DNA of 64,000 bases from assembly GCF_014203895.1 (NCBI RefSeq), contig NZ_JACHJY010000008.1, forward strand, positions 434,001 through 498,000, in the 5' to 3' direction. The stretch is from Streptomyces nymphaeiformis (GTDB lineage: Bacteria; Actinomycetota; Actinomycetes; Streptomycetales; Streptomycetaceae). The notes under the pieces were generated by a model, which searched no databases, was not told the DNA's origin, and saw only the letters and a list, made by a program, of their open reading frames with translations. The translations under genes and the position numbers were made by a program. The number at the start of each line of letters is the position of its first letter. Position 1 is the first letter of the stretch. This document shows positions 14,685 through 23,276 of this stretch, piece after piece.

Positions 14685-17681
14685 TCAGGGGCGCAGGGCC
14701 GTGGCCAGTTGGGCGCGGGAGCGGACGTCGAGTTTCTGGTAGATGCGGGTCAGGCGGGCCTCGACCGTCTTCACGCTCAGGTACAGCTTCGCCGCCGCCT
14801 CCTGGTTGCTCGCGCCCTGGCCCACCAGACGGGCCAGGCGCAGTTCCGCCTCCGTCAGGGAGGAGAGGGCGGGCACCGACTCCTCGACCCCGGCACCGGG
14901 TCCCGCGCCCTCGCCCGCCGGTGTCTCGCTCGCCAGGGCCAGCCACGGGGCCGCCCCGGCCCGCTCGAACACCGACGCCGCCTCGTGCAGGGCGGTCTGC
15001 GCCGCCGACCGGCGCCGGCGGCGGCGCTCGACCCGGGCCAGGGCGATCAGTGCCCGCCCCCGCTCAAGGGGCAGCCCGGCCCGGCCGAAGCTCTCGGCCG
15101 TACGGGTGAGCAGCTCGGCCGCCTCGTCGGTCCGCCCCTCCGCCGCCAGGCACAGGGCGTACGCCCGGTCGCAGCCGAGCAGGACCGTGGACCGGCCCAG
15201 GCGCTCCGCCACCGGCCTGACCTCCGCCAGGAGCGCCAGGGCCTCGTCGCCCGCGTCCTGGGCGAGCAGAGCCTCGGCCAGCTCCTCGTGCCAGCGCAGC
15301 ATCGAGGGGTCCACCGTCGACTGGGCGCGCTCGTCGGCCTGGACCCGCCGCAGGGTCTCCAGGGCGGTGGCGATGTCACCGGTGATCAGCTGGACCCGAC
15401 CGAGCGCGTACCGGCTGCGGGAGAGGAAGACGCGGTCGCCCTCCTCCTCCGAGGCCTGCACACTGCGGCGGGCGTAGCTCGCGGCGCGCGCGAAGCTGCC
15501 GCCGGCCGTCTCCGCGAGCGCGAGCGTGTACCAGGCGGGGCCGGGGGAGAGGCCCGCCTCCAGGGTGAGCGCGAGGGACTGCCCCGCGTGCGACAGCGCG
15601 GCCGCGCAGGCGCCCCGGCGGGACTCGATCGCGGCCAGCGTGGAGAACAGCTCGATCGTGTCCTCCACCGAGCCGCGCCGCTGGACCAGCGGAAGCAGCG
15701 CGTTCAGCTCGTCGCGCGCGTCCGTGAGCCGGTCGTCGAACAGGGCGTGACGGATCGTCAGGATCTGGGCGGCGTTGCGGATGCCGAGCGGACGCTCGGC
15801 CAGCTCGAGCCCGCGCGCCTGCGCGAGCACGGCCTCGGCGTCCGGCGAGCCGAGGGCCCGCTCCATCCGCGCCTGCACGGTCAGCGCCTGCGCCGCGAGC
15901 CGGGGATCGCCCATCGAGGCGGCCAGCGCGGCCGACTCGACCGCCGCCGTCCGCGAGCGCTCCGGATCGCCGTCCGCGAGCACGTACTTGACGGCCAGTC
16001 GCAGCTGCACGGCGGCCCGCAGGGCGGTGTCCCCCTCGGAGTCCTCCATGGCGTGGACGTACATCTCGTCGAGGCCGGTGAGCCCCTGGCCGGCCGTGTC
16101 GAGCACGGCGAGTCGCGCCCTGACCCGGTCGGACGGCACCGCGTCGCGGGCGAGCAGATCGGTGGCGGCCCGCATCGCGAGGTCGGCGCGGGCGGCGCGG
16201 GCGGCCTCCTCGGCGGCGTCGACGAGCCGCGCGATCCGCCGCGTCCCGTGCCGGCCGGGCGTCGACTCGGCGGCGAGCAGGGCGAGTTCGGCGGCGAGCG
16301 CGCTGTTCCCGCGCCGCCGGGCCAGGTCCGCGGCGGCCGCGACCTCGGCGGCCAGCTCCTCGTCCGGCCGCTCGGTCGCGAGGGCCCGGTGCCGTACGGC
16401 CTCGACGGGGTCGTCCACGACCTCCGCGAGCGCGGCGTGCCCGGCGCTCCGCTCGGCCCAGCAGGCGTCGTGCACAAGGGTCGAGGGCAGCAGCCCGGCG
16501 GTGAAGGTCACCGAGCCGTCCTCGGACAGCGACACCAGATCGGCCCGCTCGGCGGCGGCGAGGTCAGCCTCCGCGGTGGGCCGCCCGGCGCGGCGGACCA
16601 GCGTGGCCGAGGGGCGCAGCGCGAGTGCGGCGAGCAGCAGCGTCTCGCGTACGGCGGGCGGCGCGGCGCCCAGGAGCTGGCGGGCGAGGTCGCGGGCGCG
16701 CCCGGACAGCGTCAGCGCCTCGGCGTGGTGCACGGGGGTCCGCGCGTCGGCGAGGGAGCGGCCCACCGCGAGCGCGAGCCGCGGATTGCCGCCGCTGGCG
16801 CGGTGGATGCGGCCGGCCATCCGGGAGGGCAGTCGGTGGTGGATGAGGAGTTCGGCGATCTCGTCGGCGTGCAGCGGCGGGACGCGCAGCACGTCCGCCT
16901 CGGAGGGCACCCACAGGTGCGCGGCGTGCGGGTCCTCGGCACGGTGGCCCTCGCGGTACGGCTCGTGGGCCTCCGCGTACGGCTCCGGGGTCTCCACCGC
17001 CACCACCCGCAGCGAGGGCGGGGCCAGATGGAGGGCGAACCGCAGCAGGTCCGCGCTGTCCGCGTCGATGTGCTGCACCCCGTCGACGACGAGCAGCACC
17101 GGGCCGCGGCAGGTCAGGGCGCGCAGGATCCGGGCGATGCCGAGGCGCAGCGCGATCGGGTCCCAGCCGCCGGCGTCGATCGGCGCCTCGCGGCAGAGCA
17201 TGGCGACGGCCGTGCGCTGGGGGCCCGGCAGCTGGTCGAAGACGCCGGAGGAGAAGATCCCGGAGTCGAGCACGCCCGCGGTGAGGATCCCGGAGGTGAG
17301 CGCGCCGGGGGCTGCGGCCCCGTACGGCTCGGTGGTCGGGTCGGTTCCGGCCGCATGCGCCTCGGCGGCGGGGACGGTGCGGGCGGGCGGTTCGGGACGG
17401 CTCGTGCCGAGCCCCGGCCAGGTGACCGTCGCCGCCACGGAGGCCACGAGCGCGGCGGCGGCCGCCCCCGGTATCTCGCGGTCGGACGGCAGGGTCGCGA
17501 GCCACAGCACGGTCTCGCCGCGCGCCTCCGCGCGGGCCGCCTCGGCGAGCGCGACCTCGGTCTTGCCGACGCCCGCGGGCCCGGTCAGCAGCGCGCGGCC
17601 ACGGGCGTGGAGGGCGCGTTCCAGTCGGGTGAGGAGCTCCCCCCGGCCCACCGGGGCAGGGCTCTGCGGAGCTGTCGTCAC
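14685..17681 (-). CDS. LAL-type LuxR transcriptional regulator (AAA ATPase + LuxR HTH)
   Basis: The GTG at 17681 is chosen because GGAGGTGG precedes it by about eight bases and the N-terminus then runs straight into the ATPase domain. The 998-residue protein has Walker A GPAGVGKTE near residue 35, VLLVVDGVQHID as Walker B near 200, a long TPR-like helical middle, and a C-terminal LuxR HTH (LTEAELRLARLVGQGASNQE..., then LYLSVKTVEARLTRIYQKL). LAL regulators couple ATP and an unknown ligand to activation of target promoters, often of secondary metabolism or sugar use. The target here is unknown. It converges with rox behind a strong terminator, so no link to rifamycin is implied. Confidence 0.9.
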   Translation of the reverse strand: MTTAPQSPAPVGRGELLTRLERALHARGRALLTGPAGVGKTEVALAEAARAEARGETVLWLATLPSDREIPGAAAAALVASVAATVTWPGLGTSRPEPPARTVPAAEAHAAGTDPTTEPYGAAAPGALTSGILTAGVLDSGIFSSGVFDQLPGPQRTAVAMLCREAPIDAGGWDPIALRLGIARILRALTCRGPVLLVVDGVQHIDADSADLLRFALHLAPPSLRVVAVETPEPYAEAHEPYREGHRAEDPHAAHLWVPSEADVLRVPPLHADEIAELLIHHRLPSRMAGRIHRASGGNPRLALAVGRSLADARTPVHHAEALTLSGRARDLARQLLGAAPPAVRETLLLAALALRPSATLVRRAGRPTAEADLAAAERADLVSLSEDGSVTFTAGLLPSTLVHDACWAERSAGHAALAEVVDDPVEAVRHRALATERPDEELAAEVAAAADLARRRGNSALAAELALLAAESTPGRHGTRRIARLVDAAEEAARAARADLAMRAATDLLARDAVPSDRVRARLAVLDTAGQGLTGLDEMYVHAMEDSEGDTALRAAVQLRLAVKYVLADGDPERSRTAAVESAALAASMGDPRLAAQALTVQARMERALGSPDAEAVLAQARGLELAERPLGIRNAAQILTIRHALFDDRLTDARDELNALLPLVQRRGSVEDTIELFSTLAAIESRRGACAAALSHAGQSLALTLEAGLSPGPAWYTLALAETAGGSFARAASYARRSVQASEEEGDRVFLSRSRYALGRVQLITGDIATALETLRRVQADERAQSTVDPSMLRWHEELAEALLAQDAGDEALALLAEVRPVAERLGRSTVLLGCDRAYALCLAAEGRTDEAAELLTRTAESFGRAGLPLERGRALIALARVERRRRRRSAAQTALHEAASVFERAGAAPWLALASETPAGEGAGPGAGVEESVPALSSLTEAELRLARLVGQGASNQEAAAKLYLSVKTVEARLTRIYQKLDVRSRAQLATALRP

Positions 17682-17919
17682 TGTCCACCACCTCCGGCCC
17701 CTCGGGGCCCGGCCCATGAACCCCGTGCGCAGAGGATACGGAGCCCACGGGCACAGTCCAGGCCTTGTGTCCGGCATACGGACAGGGGGCCCGGTGCGGG
17801 CGCGCTCCCACGGTGCTCCCACAACGCCAGAACGCGCCAGTGGTGTAGACCACGGGCGCGTCGCTGACCAGCAATGATGCTGTTGTGGGGGGTGGTTCAG
17901 AGGTGGTGCGGGCGGAGCG

Positions 17920-19752
17920 TCAGAAGGTGAGGCTCCAAGAGTCGATGTAGCCGGTGTCACCCGAGGCCACATCGCGGACCTGGAGCTTCCAGGTGCCGTT
18001 GGCGACCTCGCTCGACGCGTCGACCGTGTAGGTGGCCAGGACGTTGTCGGCGCTGTCCGAGGAGGACGAGGCCTTCAGGTTGCGCACCGTGCCGTCGGGG
18101 GCGACCAGGTCGACGACCAGGTCTCCGCGCCAGGTGTGCTTGATGTCCACCGCGACCTTGAGGGTGGCGGGCGCGTTGCCGGTGAGGCCGGTGACGGCGA
18201 TCGAGGACGACACGGTGGTGTTGTCGGGGATCGCCACGTCCGTCGCGTTGGTGAAGACGGTGCCGGACGGCGGGGTGGTGTTGAGGACCGCGTTCACGGA
18301 CTTCGCGGCGTCGGCGATGCCGGTGCCGCAGCCGCCGGTGCAGGTGCCGGGCAGCGGGCGGGCGTTGGCCTTGATCGTCGACTCGATGTCGGCCGGGGTG
18401 AGCGTGCTCTTGGCCGACTTCAGGAGGGCGGCGAGACCGGCGATGTGCGGCGCGGCCATCGAGGTGCCCTGGTAGGGCTTGTACGTCTCGGTCGACTGGG
18501 TCGTCAGGCCCGAGTTCAGCGTCGAGTAGATCGCGTTTTCGGGGGTGGTGACGGTGCCGGGCGTGTCGGTGGCGTTGCGGGTCTCGCCACCGGGGGCGGC
18601 CACGTCCACGATCGTGCCGTAGTTGGAGTAGTACGACCGGGCGCCGGCGCGGTTGGTCGACGCCACCGTGATGACGCCGGTGCAGTTCGCCGGGGTGAAG
18701 CCGGAGGCGTTGGCGTTGCTGTTGCCCGCGGCGACGACGACGGTGGTGCCGCGCGAGACGGCGCCGTTGATCGCGGTCTGGTAGACGCTCGGGCAGGTGG
18801 CGCTCGCGCCGCCCAGGCTCATGTTGATGACCTTGGCCGGGGTCGGGTTGGCCGGGACGCCCGGCACGGTGCCGCCGGAGGCCCAGGTGATGGCGTCGGC
18901 GATGTCGGAGGACGAGCCGCCGCACTTGCCGAGCACGCGCACGGGCTGGATCTTCGCGTTGTACGCGATGCCCGCGATGCCCTTGGTGTTGTTCGTGACG
19001 GCGGCGATGGTGCCGGCCACGTGGGTGCCGTGCCAGGAGGAGTTGGAGGCCGTGGAGCCGGTGCCGCACTCCCCGTCGGTGGCGTTCCAGTCGCCCTCGT
19101 CCTTCGCGTCCGCGTCGCGGCCGTTGCCGTCGCGGGCGTCGGCGGCGGTGGAGATGAAGTCGTAGCCGGAGACGACGTTGGACGCCAGGTCCGAGTGGGC
19201 GGCGTAGCCGGTGTCGATGACGGCGACGGTGACGCCGGAGCCGGTCGCCTTGTCCCAGGCGGCAGGAACGTTCATGCCACCGGTGGGCTCGAAGAGGTCC
19301 CACTGCTTGGCGTAGTCGGTGTCGTCCGGGGCGACCGCCATCGCGTAGGCGCGGATGTCGGGCTCGACCGAGGCGACGGACGGGTCGGCGCGGAACGCGT
19401 TCATGACCTCGGTCACGTCCTGCTTGGTCGCCTTGCCGCCCAGGTTCACCAGGGCGCCACCGCCGGCGAGGCGGCGCTCGAAGGAGAGCTTCTCGCCCGT
19501 CTGCGCGGCCTTCTCGGCCGCGTCGCTCTTCGCGGCGGTGTTGGAACCGGCCTCGGCGGTCCGGCTCTTGTAGGTGACGATCACCTTCTCGACGGGGGCC
19601 TTGGGAAGGGCCCGCATCGTCTGCGAAGCCGGAACCGGCTTCGGGGTGGCAGCGACCGGGGTTGCGGCGAACGCCCCGGAAGTCATGGCAGCGGCACCGA
19701 GGATCGCGGCGCTCGCGACCACGGATATGACTCTCCGCCTGGAACCGTTCAA
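17920..19752 (-). CDS. Secreted S8 subtilisin-like protease with inhibitor I9 prodomain and C-terminal P domain
   Basis: The 610-residue precursor has a signal peptide (about 1-30), an I9-type propeptide (about 50-135) and an S8 catalytic domain with Asp180 (AVIDTGY), His241 (HGTHVAG) and Ser431 (GTSMAAPH). A proprotein-convertase P domain follows (about 500-610, ending TGYIDSWSLTF). The predicted start is a TTG preceded by AAAGGG; no better start is visible nearby. It is an extracellular endopeptidase matured by propeptide removal, with the P domain stabilising the catalytic core. An SSI-type subtilisin inhibitor gene lies 42 kb away in the same window. Confidence 0.93.
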   Translation of the reverse strand: MNGSRRRVISVVASAAILGAAAMTSGAFAATPVAATPKPVPASQTMRALPKAPVEKVIVTYKSRTAEAGSNTAAKSDAAEKAAQTGEKLSFERRLAGGGALVNLGGKATKQDVTEVMNAFRADPSVASVEPDIRAYAMAVAPDDTDYAKQWDLFEPTGGMNVPAAWDKATGSGVTVAVIDTGYAAHSDLASNVVSGYDFISTAADARDGNGRDADAKDEGDWNATDGECGTGSTASNSSWHGTHVAGTIAAVTNNTKGIAGIAYNAKIQPVRVLGKCGGSSSDIADAITWASGGTVPGVPANPTPAKVINMSLGGASATCPSVYQTAINGAVSRGTTVVVAAGNSNANASGFTPANCTGVITVASTNRAGARSYYSNYGTIVDVAAPGGETRNATDTPGTVTTPENAIYSTLNSGLTTQSTETYKPYQGTSMAAPHIAGLAALLKSAKSTLTPADIESTIKANARPLPGTCTGGCGTGIADAAKSVNAVLNTTPPSGTVFTNATDVAIPDNTTVSSSIAVTGLTGNAPATLKVAVDIKHTWRGDLVVDLVAPDGTVRNLKASSSSDSADNVLATYTVDASSEVANGTWKLQVRDVASGDTGYIDSWSLTF

Positions 19753-20073
19753 GGTGTGGCCCTTTCGAGTACGACGTAACTGCGGAGCAGTGGCGGCGGC
19801 GCGGGACGCACGGGGCGAAGTGGGGTCGCGTCCGCCGTTCCCTGGGCGTGGGGGGCCCGTGCGCCGCCACCGGCGCGACGGCCCGGGTCAAGGCCGTCAG
19901 CGGCGGATGGCACCCTCCGCATGCACCTGTCATGGTGCGGTCGGGGGATGATATCTGCCGGTGTGGAGGACAGTAGGGAACGGGGGGGTGAACCCGATAC
20001 GGGGAAAACCCTTGTCACCCCTCGGGGGGTGGTGGGGGTTGCGGGGAGGGTGGTCCGGGGAGCGGCGGGAGCG

Positions 20074-20267
20074 GCCGAGTTGAAGGGCGGCGACCCCGAG
20101 GACGCGGTGCCGGGCTTCGGGGTGGTGTGGCGGGGTCGGCCGAGGTGGAGGGCGGTGACCCCGAGGGTGCGGTCTCGGGTCTCGGGGTGGTGTGGCGGGT
20201 CGGCCGAGTTCGACGGTGGTGACCCTGTAGACGTGGTCTCGGGTCTCGGGGTGGTGCGGCGGGGTCA
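20074..20267. repeat. Three degenerate ~65-bp tandem copies of a gene 3' end
   Basis: Units at 20074-20138, 20139-20202 and 20203-20267 each begin GCCGAG and share GGGTCTCGGGGTGGTG-type sequence. The array ends at the stop codon of the GNAT gene. The gene's own last 40 bases form a partial fourth unit: the coding sequence for its VYGVTTLELG tail reappears, mutated, in each upstream unit. This looks like tandem duplication of the gene terminus followed by drift. Confidence 0.85.
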
Positions 20268-21116
20268 GCCGAGTTCGAGGGTCGTGACGCCGTAGACGCG
20301 GCCCCGGGCCACCGGGCGGACCGGGCCCGTGTACATCCGGGCCGTCTCGAACGTCGGCTCCAGACCCCGCTCCTGGGCCAGCCGGGCCGCCGCCGGGTTC
20401 GCCTCCGGCATGTCGACCGCGATCCGGGCCGCGCCGAACTCCCGCGCCTCGGCGGCGAGCCCGTCGAGGAGGGCGGCCGCGTCCGCCGGGGTGTCCGCGA
20501 ACAGCGGCCCCACACGCGCCTCGTCCTCGCAGGGACGAACCAGCCCGTATCCGGTCAAATGTCCGTCGACCACACGGGCCAGCGCCCGATGGCCGGGAGT
20601 GGACAGCCAGGTGCCCAGGAACCGGGGCCGGTCGGCGTGGTGGCAGGCGCTGTCGTACGCGGCGAGCGCGGCCGGATCGACCCGGTCGGCGGCCACCACG
20701 CCGGCCACCGGGCGGTCGGGGGCCGGGACCTCGCCCGCGTACCGGGCGGTGCGGTAGGCCGTGGTGAAGCCGGAGCGACGGTAGTTGTCCTGCTGCGCCG
20801 GCACCCCGTCGAGCCCGACGGCCCGGCCGCCGGCGTGGGCGAGGGCGGCCCGCCAGGTGGCCAGTCCGTGGCCGAGGCCGCGGAGTTCGGGACGGACGAG
20901 GTAGAAGCCGAGGAAGGCGTAGGAGTCGTCGTAGTTGACGACCGAGATGGCGGAGACCGGCTCCCCGGCGACGCGGCCGAGGAAGAAACCGGCGGGGTCC
21001 TGGGCGAAGAAGGCCGGGACGTCGGAGAGCCCGGGGTTCCACCCCTCCTCGGCGGCCCAGGACCGCACGAGCGCCCACTCCTGCGGGGTGGCGGACGAGA
21101 CGGAGAGCGAACTCAT
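20265..21116 (-). CDS. GNAT-family N-acetyltransferase (two-domain)
   Basis: The 283-residue protein has an N-terminal GNAT domain with the acetyl-CoA loop-like VRPELRGLGHGLATWRAAL near residues 73-92, then a second GNAT-like domain ending SFETARMYTG-type sequence near 265. The latter resembles the YitH/HsnT C-terminal acetyltransferase domain (DUF1248-like). The substrate is not predictable. The ATG at 21116 is chosen because the GNAT fold starts there. Its 3' end is tandemly repeated downstream (20074-20267). Confidence 0.82.
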   Translation of the reverse strand: MSSLSVSSATPQEWALVRSWAAEEGWNPGLSDVPAFFAQDPAGFFLGRVAGEPVSAISVVNYDDSYAFLGFYLVRPELRGLGHGLATWRAALAHAGGRAVGLDGVPAQQDNYRRSGFTTAYRTARYAGEVPAPDRPVAGVVAADRVDPAALAAYDSACHHADRPRFLGTWLSTPGHRALARVVDGHLTGYGLVRPCEDEARVGPLFADTPADAAALLDGLAAEAREFGAARIAVDMPEANPAAARLAQERGLEPTFETARMYTGPVRPVARGRVYGVTTLELG

Positions 21117-21270
21117 GGGGTGTCCTTCGACGGCCGGGAGCGGGCGGATGCCCGAGCGTCGGAACCAACCCGGGCAAAGCGCGCCGAGCATAACGCCACG
21201 CCGCACCACGACCGACGGATTCCGGCCGCGCGGCGACTTGGCCGGGGCGGGCCCGCAACCGGGGCGTCGT

Positions 21271-22170
21271 TCAGTGGACGAGGCGCAGGCGGGACGTCGC
21301 CACCGTCAGGTGGATCGTCTGGCCCCACGTCAGTTCCAGGGCGTCCGATTCGACGCCGTCGCCGAAGGCGACCAGGCGGTCCGACTCGACGGTGAGGCGC
21401 AGGCCCCGCCCCGCCCCCAGGAGGCCCTCGACGAGCGTCGTGCCGGTCGTCGGTGACGGCCAGGCCTCGCGGACGAACCAGGCGAGCCGCGCGTCCGCCG
21501 GCGCCGGCAGGGCGAGCGTGCTGGAGCGCTGCTCCCACAGGGACCGGAGCCAGCCCGTCGCGCCCGTCCCCGTGCCGACCAGGACGCCCGACGAGGCCTG
21601 GGGCTCGGCCGGGACGTCCGTGCCGTCGAGCCCGAGCGTGTAGCGGGCGGTCTGGTGCCCCGCCGGGCCGACGTAGATCTCGTTCAGCGCGAGGAGCCGC
21701 TGTGCGTCGTCCGTGACCGCCTCGACCATCGTCAGCTCGTCGACGGCCGCACCGGCCCCCGCCGCGTACGGCAGCAGCCGCCGCGCCCGGTCCGGCCGGT
21801 GCCGGACGAGGACGCCCGGGTTGCGCCCGGGGTCGGCGTCGATGCCGATGACGGGCTGCCCGGTGAGGTACTTCGCCGCGTTGGCGACCAGCCCGTCCTG
21901 TCCGACCACGACGACGACGTCCTCGGGCCCGAACAGGAACCGGTCCAGGTCGGCGCGCTCCACGCGCGTCTGGCGCCACGTCAGCGGCACCGCGCCCGCC
22001 ACCTCGGCGAGCGCCGCCCGGTTGTGTTCGTGCCGCTCGCGCACCGCGTCGACGGAGCGCCCGCGCGCGGCGAGGAAGAACGCGGCCTGCCCGTGCGTCC
22101 CGTGCCGGGCGAGCAGCTCCTCGTACTCCGTGGTCCGGTGCACGAGCACCGCGCGCGGCGCGAGGCTCAC
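21271..22170 (-). CDS. NAD-kinase-like (ATP-NAD kinase fold) protein
   Basis: The 299-residue protein has VVVVVGQDGLVANAAKYL (about residues 83-100), standing where NAD kinases have GGDG, and PVIGIDADPGRNPGVL next to it. A VLVGTGTGATGWLRSLWEQ segment corresponds to the second nucleotide-binding part. It is a divergent member, so NAD phosphorylation is likely but not certain. The GTG start overlaps the stop of the SPFH gene by four bases (GTGA), so translation is coupled. The SPFH/NAD-kinase-like pair recurs in actinomycetes, often with a NUDIX/NrtR partner, which I do not see here. Confidence 0.8.
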   Translation of the reverse strand: MSLAPRAVLVHRTTEYEELLARHGTHGQAAFFLAARGRSVDAVRERHEHNRAALAEVAGAVPLTWRQTRVERADLDRFLFGPEDVVVVVGQDGLVANAAKYLTGQPVIGIDADPGRNPGVLVRHRPDRARRLLPYAAGAGAAVDELTMVEAVTDDAQRLLALNEIYVGPAGHQTARYTLGLDGTDVPAEPQASSGVLVGTGTGATGWLRSLWEQRSSTLALPAPADARLAWFVREAWPSPTTGTTLVEGLLGAGRGLRLTVESDRLVAFGDGVESDALELTWGQTIHLTVATSRLRLVH

Positions 22171-23180
22171 GGCCGCGCCCCGCCCTCGCCGCCGCCGAGC
22201 CTGGCGAGCAGACCGGTCAGGACGTCCGGGGAGAGCGTCAGGTGCTCGATGCGCGGCAGGTTCTCCGCCGCCCGGTTCACGGCCAGGGCGTGCAGGGTCG
22301 CGGGGTCGGCCTCCGCGTGGGCGCGCAGCCACGCGGACTGCGCTCCGGCGCGCGCCTCGCCGACCTCCCGCGCGGCCTCCGCCTCCGCCTGGGCCAGCCG
22401 TACCTTCCGTACGGCCTCGGCCTCGGCCCGTACCGCGTCGGCGGCCGCGTTCTCCTCGGCCTCGCGCCGCGCGTTGGTGCCGCGCTGTTCGACGAGCCGC
22501 TCCTCCTGGCGGGCGAGCTCGATCTTGCTGGCGAGCTCGTTCTCGGCGATGGCCCGTTCCCGTTCGACGGCGACCGCGCGCCGCTCGTACGTGGCCCGGT
22601 CGGCCTCCTGCTGGATCTGCTCGCGCGCGGGCGTGCGCAGGGCCCGCTCGACCTCGGGCTCGGGGCGGATCGCGACCACGCGCACGGCGACGACCTCGAT
22701 GCCGGTGTCCGGGAGGCGCGGCTCGGCGGCGAGTCCGGCCGCGATGCGGTCGCGTACGGCCGCCACGCCGTCGACGAGCGCGGCGGCGAGCGTGGTGCGG
22801 GCGAGGACGTGGAGGGCGTGCTGCTGGGCGGTCTCGGTGAGGAGGGTGGCGAGCTGTTCGAGCGGGGTGCCGCGCCACGCGCCCGTGTCGGGGTCGATGG
22901 AGAAGTCGAGGCGGGTGGCCGCCGCGCCGGGGTCGCCGATCCGGTACGTGACGGTCGACTGCACGCTGACGTCCTGGAAGTCCGCCGTGCGGGCGTGGAA
23001 GGCCATCGCGAGTTCGCGGTCGTTGACCGGAACCTCGGAGAGGGCGGCGGTGAGCGGCCGGAACCAGAAGCTCAGCCCCGCGCCGTCGTGGACGAGCCGT
23101 CCGCGGCGCTGGTGGCGGATGTGGGCGGTGGGCGCGGAACGGAGATGGCGCCAGCCGAGCCGCCGGGTGATGTCAGCCAT
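22167..23180 (-). CDS. SPFH/Band 7 (prohibitin/stomatin-like) protein
   Basis: The 337-residue protein has an SPFH domain (about 20-190, with the FQDVSVQSTVTYRIGDP segment) followed by a long charged coiled coil (about 195-295, rich in Glu, Ala and Arg), as in flotillins. It lacks an obvious N-terminal membrane anchor, so membrane attachment would be peripheral. It is first in a two-gene unit with the NAD-kinase-like gene. Twin palindromes lie immediately upstream of its start. The function of these SPFH proteins is not established. Confidence 0.85.
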   Translation of the reverse strand: MADITRRLGWRHLRSAPTAHIRHQRRGRLVHDGAGLSFWFRPLTAALSEVPVNDRELAMAFHARTADFQDVSVQSTVTYRIGDPGAAATRLDFSIDPDTGAWRGTPLEQLATLLTETAQQHALHVLARTTLAAALVDGVAAVRDRIAAGLAAEPRLPDTGIEVVAVRVVAIRPEPEVERALRTPAREQIQQEADRATYERRAVAVERERAIAENELASKIELARQEERLVEQRGTNARREAEENAAADAVRAEAEAVRKVRLAQAEAEAAREVGEARAGAQSAWLRAHAEADPATLHALAVNRAAENLPRIEHLTLSPDVLTGLLARLGGGEGGARP

Positions 23181-23195
23181 GGAAATGCCCCCTTG

Positions 23196-23244
23196 TCGTC
23201 ATGTTGACGATAGGGGGCTCGAATCATTGTCGTCAAGATGACGA
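23196..23244 (-). promoter_or_regulatory. Twin 15-bp palindromic operators upstream of the SPFH/NAD-kinase unit
   Basis: TCGTCATGTTGACGA (23196-23210) and TCGTCAAGATGACGA (23230-23244) are both perfect palindromes of the form TCGTCA-N3-TGACGA, 34 bp apart centre to centre (about three helical turns). They sit 16-64 bases before the SPFH start. Given the NAD-kinase-like partner, an NrtR-type NUDIX repressor is one candidate binder, but no regulator gene is adjacent. Confidence 0.8.
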
Positions 23245-23276
23245 ATAAAGAGTCGTGATCGACGCGGCCGCCGCCC

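Noticed and set aside
14478..17867. Long + strand open frames opposite the LAL regulator
   Set aside because: Shadow frames of biased composition; the minus strand has Walker and LuxR HTH motifs.
17682..17972. N-terminal extension of the LAL regulator to 17972
   Set aside because: The added residues are low-complexity without family similarity, and a good Shine-Dalgarno supports GTG at 17681.
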